From Lingula anatina (taxonomy: Eukaryota > Brachiopoda > Lingulata > Lingulida > Lingulidae), in assembly GCF_001039355.2 (NCBI RefSeq), contig NW_019775397.1:152133-203203 (forward strand): 51,071 bases of DNA. The letters run 5' to 3'. Below the pieces are notes generated by a model. That model made no database searches, was not told the origin of the DNA, and was given only the letters and a program-made list of their open reading frames with translations. Position numbers and translations under genes: made by a program. How positions within the stretch are numbered: position 1 is the first letter of the stretch; every line of letters starts with the position of its first letter. This document shows positions 46,596 through 51,071 of this stretch, one piece after another.

Positions 46596-47547
46596 GGTAC
46601 AGCCCTGCATACGTTTACCACTATATAATTCGTGACTTGTCACTGTTAACTTCGAATGTCATGTGCAATGCCAATTGGTTGATATTCTAAAAGATATGAT
46701 TTCTAAGAAAACGAGCCAAAACAATCATATTTTGCATACCGTAAACATTATGTGTTAGTTATGTATTTACATTGAGAGCGTGAGCCCTACAAAAGATAAA
46801 TACAAAGATACAAAAGACAACACAATGTTTTTATGTACCACAATGTAGATTGTATTTCTGAACAATATTCATCATGAGCCACTGTATCAATATGGTAGCA
46901 GCAATGTTACAATGTATATCTATAAATACTGACTGCAGCAAACATGCAACAATGTACAATTCAAAAATGCAGCAAGACAAAAATATGAATCTACATAGCA
47001 GACAGCAGTGTGACATATCACGACAGAGAAAGAACTTTGGACGTATATCTCACAGTATGAAATACGTATTGATCAGAATAAAATAATGAAATGGAGAAAA
47101 GTACTTCTTGTTTACCTATTGGAAAATTATCAAATTATTTGGGAAAACAATATTTTATGAATGCAATGAATTATTTCTTGTTTCAAAAAATATGTCAGAA
47201 ATGTCAGATTACTCATGAGAACACTACGCGTATATTGATAACTATTCGGGCAAGGGAGATCTATTTGAAATCGTTATTTCAGGTTTCATCCCAAAAACGT
47301 CGTTGTTGTGTCGTCAGCCAGAAGTAGAAAACTCGCCACGTTGTTTTTGCTCGTAACATAGCAGAGTTTGTTTCTGTATTATCAAAACGGACAAGGAAAA
47401 AATCACTATTGTTATTAATGCCATTCATTTTATCATAATACACAAGTGTGGTATTTTAAATCATTTTAAGTGGTTTTTCAGTGGTTTGTCAGCCATGCAG
47501 AATCAGCATCCCCTTCCAGACACACGCGCACGAACGCACACACTCCC

Positions 47548-47585
<38 letters not shown>

Positions 47586-48642
47586 GCGTACTCTCTCTTT
47601 TTCGAACAAGAGCACCTGTTCTTGCAGTCTGCTGGTCTGATGTGAACAATTTCAGTTGTTGCGTGTTGGTTTCAAATACAACAAAACATTGCTCACGAAA
47701 GGTTGGGCTCAACTGTCGCAATCAAAGAAACAAAGCTTTTCCTCCTCTTCATTCCAACCAATACAAGTTTGATGTCTAACCCTTGATTTTTAGATGTGTA
47801 ACGCCAGGTTGAAGTGAAAAGAGTAATAATGAAATGTGGGTAATGCAGTGGTTAAACTCAAGTTGTCTGTAAAATTTTGTTGTCTTTTTTCATCTTTTTT
47901 TGTGTGTCGTGAATGGAAGTCATGTGGGGCGCGACTAAAAGGAATCTAAAAGAATCTAACGATCTCTAACGTAACTGCCATTTTCGTAATATAATATGAA
48001 AAAAGGTATTTTCCCAAAATTGAGATGTTTTAATAAATCGGACACGTGAAATCAGCAAAGAAAAATTATGGGGAACATATCCAAAACACGACTTAAGCCC
48101 GCTCCAGTACACCGCTGCTCTTATGTGCGAAAAATAAAGCTGGTGAAATGCCTCATGGGAGCAGGGGTCTTCGAGCCGGGTTGGGGGTGGGTAACACCCG
48201 CAGAACGAATTAAAATAACAATAATATTTTAAAAATGCTTCCCACATATAAGTAGGACGACTGAATTTCTGTTGTTGACTGATCACAAAAAGAGATTTGG
48301 TCGCCACATCGATGTGAGTAAGCGACAACCATGTCTGCCAGTCTAACCAACCTACGGAGACAGAGGAAATGTTCCAATATCATTCGCATCTAACCCGGCG
48401 TCTATTATATACTCCATTAATTCACGTCGGCTAGAAGGCACAACGGCAGAGCAAACCGGTGACTTAGGCTTCGTTCACACTGACTAAAGCCATTTCGATC
48501 CTGCTTCGTTTCTATTTCTCTCCAACATGCATGCAGGACCACTAAACTGTTTATTGGGTATAGTAGCTCCAGCGTGAACGAGTTCAGTATCTGTCGGCAT
48601 CTTGGATCACTGACGTTTTTACTGAAGTAGATGACAGTCAGT
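46596..48642. other. Intergenic region right of the methyltransferase array
   Basis: No gene supported. Contains a (CA)n run at about 47541-47582. Several 60-120 codon open stretches on both strands lack domains, and two are made by the CA repeat. Confidence 0.45.
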
Positions 48643-49461
48643 AGACAGTTGATTGCTTTATCGCGCGCTCTGAACTCTCCGCGACGTGGGACTTTACGAC
48701 AGCACGGCGTTAAGTCGTAGCATGGCGTCGCAGAAACAATAACCTACACAACCAGAAAAAAATTACATTTTAATTGTCGTCATGAAATAGCAGCCCCTTT
48801 GCAGCGGAAGGTTGGAAACTCCTCGGCTCTTGTCAACATATTTAGAGATAATAGACAGACTCTAAAGCTTGGACATAATCTCTTATTATGTCCAAGTCTA
48901 AAGCGAAGACGGATCGACCGTTTTGTCATGGGCCATCGTGAACTTTGCGGATTTATGTAATATCTTTCCCGATAATACAACACGCCCTTCTGCCAAATGC
49001 AGGCTTTTTTCTCACATGTCTGATTCGGTTATAAGGGTAGCTATGCTAACGCGCCATCGGCCTGGTGAAACAATTACGTCTTTTATATCTGTCGTTATGA
49101 TTCAAGTACTAGAATAAATCGAGATTTTGCACTTTTCCCTCACAATGTTTATTCAACGTTTATGTGGTGTAGTAATGTTTACAACTATGTTTTAATCGCA
49201 TCGGGATAAAAATCATACAAATGTTTGAAAGTATTAAAATGTGATTAATGAAAAGTATCAACTTATTCATGATTATTTTTCGATTTTAAAGTCAAAAGAG
49301 CGTTGACAGGAAAAAAAATCCAATAATAACAATAACAATAATAATAACAATTTGAATTTGTTAAAACAATAATGACAAAGGCATATCGAAGACGCTTCAT
49401 GGTTGGCTATTTATTTATCAAAACAAACATTGGAAAAAAATGCATTTTACCTGCGATAAAG
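48643..49461. repeat. About 0.82-kb direct duplication, copy A
   Basis: Near-identical to 49516-50316. The main differences are an extra about 18 bp of (AAT/AAC)n near 49330-49350 and a few substitutions. It contains a strong hairpin at 48868-48896. Confidence 0.9.
48868..48896. other. Perfect 12-bp-stem hairpin, copy A
   Basis: cttggacataat, a 5-base loop, then attatgtccaag. No U-run or gene context suggests a terminator; role unknown. Confidence 0.6.
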
Positions 49462-49471
49462 GGGGCCGTAG

Positions 49472-49510
49472 CGATAGTCCGAAGGTTCAATAGTCCGAAG
49501 GTTCATTGGT
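49472..49510. repeat. Short tandem repeat (atagtccgaaggttca) cut off by an N
   Basis: About two units of a 16-17-mer, atagtccgaaggttca, run straight into the single N at 49511. A longer array may be collapsed in the gap. Confidence 0.55.
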
Positions 49511-49515
49511 NTAGA

Positions 49516-50316
49516 AGACAGTTGATTGCTTTAACGCGCGCTCTGAACTCTCCGCGACGTGGGACTTTACGACAGCACGGCGTTAAGTCGTAGCATGGCG
49601 TCGCAGAAACTATAACCTACACAACCAGAAAAAAAAAATACATTTTAATTGTCGTCATGAAATAGCAGCCCCTTTGCAGCGGAAGGTTGGAAACTCCTCG
49701 GCTCTTGTCAACATATTTAGAGATAATAGACAGACTAAAGCTTGGACATAATCTCTTATTATGTCCAAGTCTAAAGCGAAGACGGATCGACCGTTTTGTC
49801 ATGGGCCATCGTGAACTTTGCGGATTAATGTAATATCTTTCCCGATAATACAACACGCCCTTCTGCCAAATGCAGGCTTTTTTCTCACATGTCTGATTCG
49901 GTTATAAGGGTAGCTATGCTAACGCGCCATCGGCCTGGTGAAACAATTACGTCTTTTATTTCTGTCGTTATGATTCAAGTACTAGAATAAATCGAGATTT
50001 TGCACTTTTCCCTCACAATGTTTATTCAACGTTTATGTAGTGTAGTAATGTTTACAACTATGTTTTAATCGCATCGGGATAAAAATCAAACAAATGTTTG
50101 AAAGTATTAAAATGTGATTAATGAAAAGTATTAACTTATTCATGATTTTTTTTTTCGATTTTAAAGTCAAAAGAGCGTTGACAGGAAAAAAATCCAATAA
50201 TAACAATTTGAATTTGTTAAAACAATAATGACAAAGGCATATCGAAGACGCTTCATGGTTGGCTATTTATTTATCAAAACAAACATTGGAAAAAATGCAT
50301 TTTACCTGCGATAAAG
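49516..50316. repeat. About 0.80-kb direct duplication, copy B
   Basis: Second unit, starting 5 bases after the N at 49511. The hairpin recurs at 49741-49769. Its last 11 bases overlap the end of the candidate exon at 50306. Confidence 0.9.
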
Positions 50317-50562
50317 TGCTCCCGGAGGGGCACAATTTGAAATATTCGTTACTTCTCTTCCTTCATTTACAATTGAGGGAGATTCCTCAGATATGATTTT
50401 CGAGACGCATCTCTTTTTCAATATATTTTTATCAAAACTGTCGGGTTTCACTGCTGCGATCCAACGATCATCATCGTGACGCCAAATTGATGTTACAACA
50501 TACACTCGTGCCAGACAAAGGGACTCCCTTACAAAACGTCTTGGGTTCAACTTAGACTGCTT
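50306..50562 (-). CDS. Candidate internal exon of an unidentified minus-strand gene
   Basis: Open for about 85 codons on the minus strand with coding-like composition (NPRRFVRESLCLARVYVV..., RWIAAVKPDSFDKN...). It ends in a good donor, CGCAG|gtaaaa, at 50306/50305. A possible acceptor (aagcag) lies at about 50563. No domain is recognised. The 11 bases before the donor are duplicated in copy A. Other exons would lie to the right, outside the window. Chance open frame is a real alternative. Confidence 0.3.
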
Positions 50563-51071
50563 AAAATGGATAGCTGACTACCCAAAGACGATATTTTGAT
50601 GCTTGTTTGACATACTTGAAAGATGGTCTACTGTCAATTGTGAGTTTGAACTCCACTGAGACTACGAACTTGCGTCAAAAACATTGGTTGATTGATTAAA
50701 ACAATAAGAGAGTAGTTTACTTCCTTGGTTAAAAGGCAAAAAAATGAAGTATTTTACATTCTTCGTGAAACGCATCTTAACTTGCTCCTAGTAAGCGAAG
50801 AATTTAGCCCCAAAACTGACTCTAGACTTTGCACACGTTAAGTACAAGAGGTCAATTTTTACAATAATCACCACGTATTCTACTCAGTGCCGGGGGAGGG
50901 GGGGGGGTTCTGAAAAATATATCACACTAATATTCCCCACTTGAAATTAGAATTTTGCCTAGCTGAATTATAGTTCTAAACCATACCAAAGGGCACCATT
51001 TTTTTTCGGGGCCACACCAAGGGGGCGATGGTCGGCTTTGCATCCGAGGCCTGTCGTTCCGGACCCCCCTT
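50563..51071. other. Right edge, nothing recognised
   Basis: AT-rich sequence, then a G-run near 50890-50906 and a GC-rich end (from about 51007) that may be the start of another MITE. No gene is supported. Confidence 0.35.

Noticed and set aside
47486-47779. 97-codon frame rich in His-Thr repeats
   Set aside because: Translation of a (CA)n microsatellite.
48780-49856. Similar 67-79 codon minus-strand frames in both duplicated units
   Set aside because: Present twice only because the DNA is duplicated; they span the hairpin and change their C-terminus with a small indel, unlike a conserved protein.
1-51071. A functional system linking secreted EF-hand proteins and METTL27-like enzymes
   Set aside because: They are neighbours and once exchanged flank sequence, but nothing in the sequence shows shared regulation or a joint pathway; tandem duplication alone explains the layout.

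Overview
The window is nuclear DNA from an intron-bearing animal. It is AT-rich, carries many small inverted-repeat transposons and an invertebrate-type BEL/Pao retroelement, and its genes have small GT-AG exons. The style fits a marine invertebrate (mollusc, other lophotrochozoan or invertebrate deuterostome); the species cannot be fixed from the sequence. No tRNA, rRNA or CRISPR array was recognised.

Two multicopy gene families fill the window. (1) Secreted EF-hand proteins of the sarcoplasmic-calcium-binding-protein type. Each has a 25-codon signal-peptide exon, a phase-0 intron and one long exon of about 177-179 codons. Four look intact: 3069-4218 (+), 18762-19906 (+), 25327-26087 (-) and 30985-32363 (-). 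One has kept its large exon but lost its promoter and signal exon (14909-15445). One is frameshifted (6221-7349). One is a C-terminal fragment (16015-16217). Decayed relics of the last EF-hand lie downstream of several copies. (2) Three METTL27-like (Williams-Beuren region 27 type) SAM-dependent methyltransferase genes on the + strand: 34972-38383, 40600-42877 and 44044-46595. Each has five coding exons with the same phases; exon lengths are identical except for a shortened first exon in the middle gene.

Layout: 1-2.8 kb, non-coding with weak tandem structure; 2.8-20 kb, the + strand EF-hand array, riddled by insertions (a 310-bp MITE, a 2.7-kb foldback element, a 2.7-kb long-TIR element holding a broken Tc1 transposase, and a 317-bp palindromic MITE just after a stop codon); 20.5-24.1 kb, a broken BEL/Pao element on the - strand; 25.3-32.4 kb, two - strand EF-hand genes with a 1-kb tandem duplication between them that carries orphan signal exons; 35-46.6 kb, the methyltransferase array with more MITEs; 48.6-50.3 kb, another direct duplication and a possible exon of an unknown - strand gene.

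Four single-base N characters (24095, 27370, 34016, 49511) mark joins. Two fall exactly between near-identical direct repeats and one cuts the retroelement open, so those places may be assembly artefacts rather than biology. The main biological story is birth-and-death evolution of a tandem secreted Ca2+-binding family, with transposons visibly breaking individual copies, beside a small methyltransferase cluster. A functional link between the two families is not shown by the sequence.
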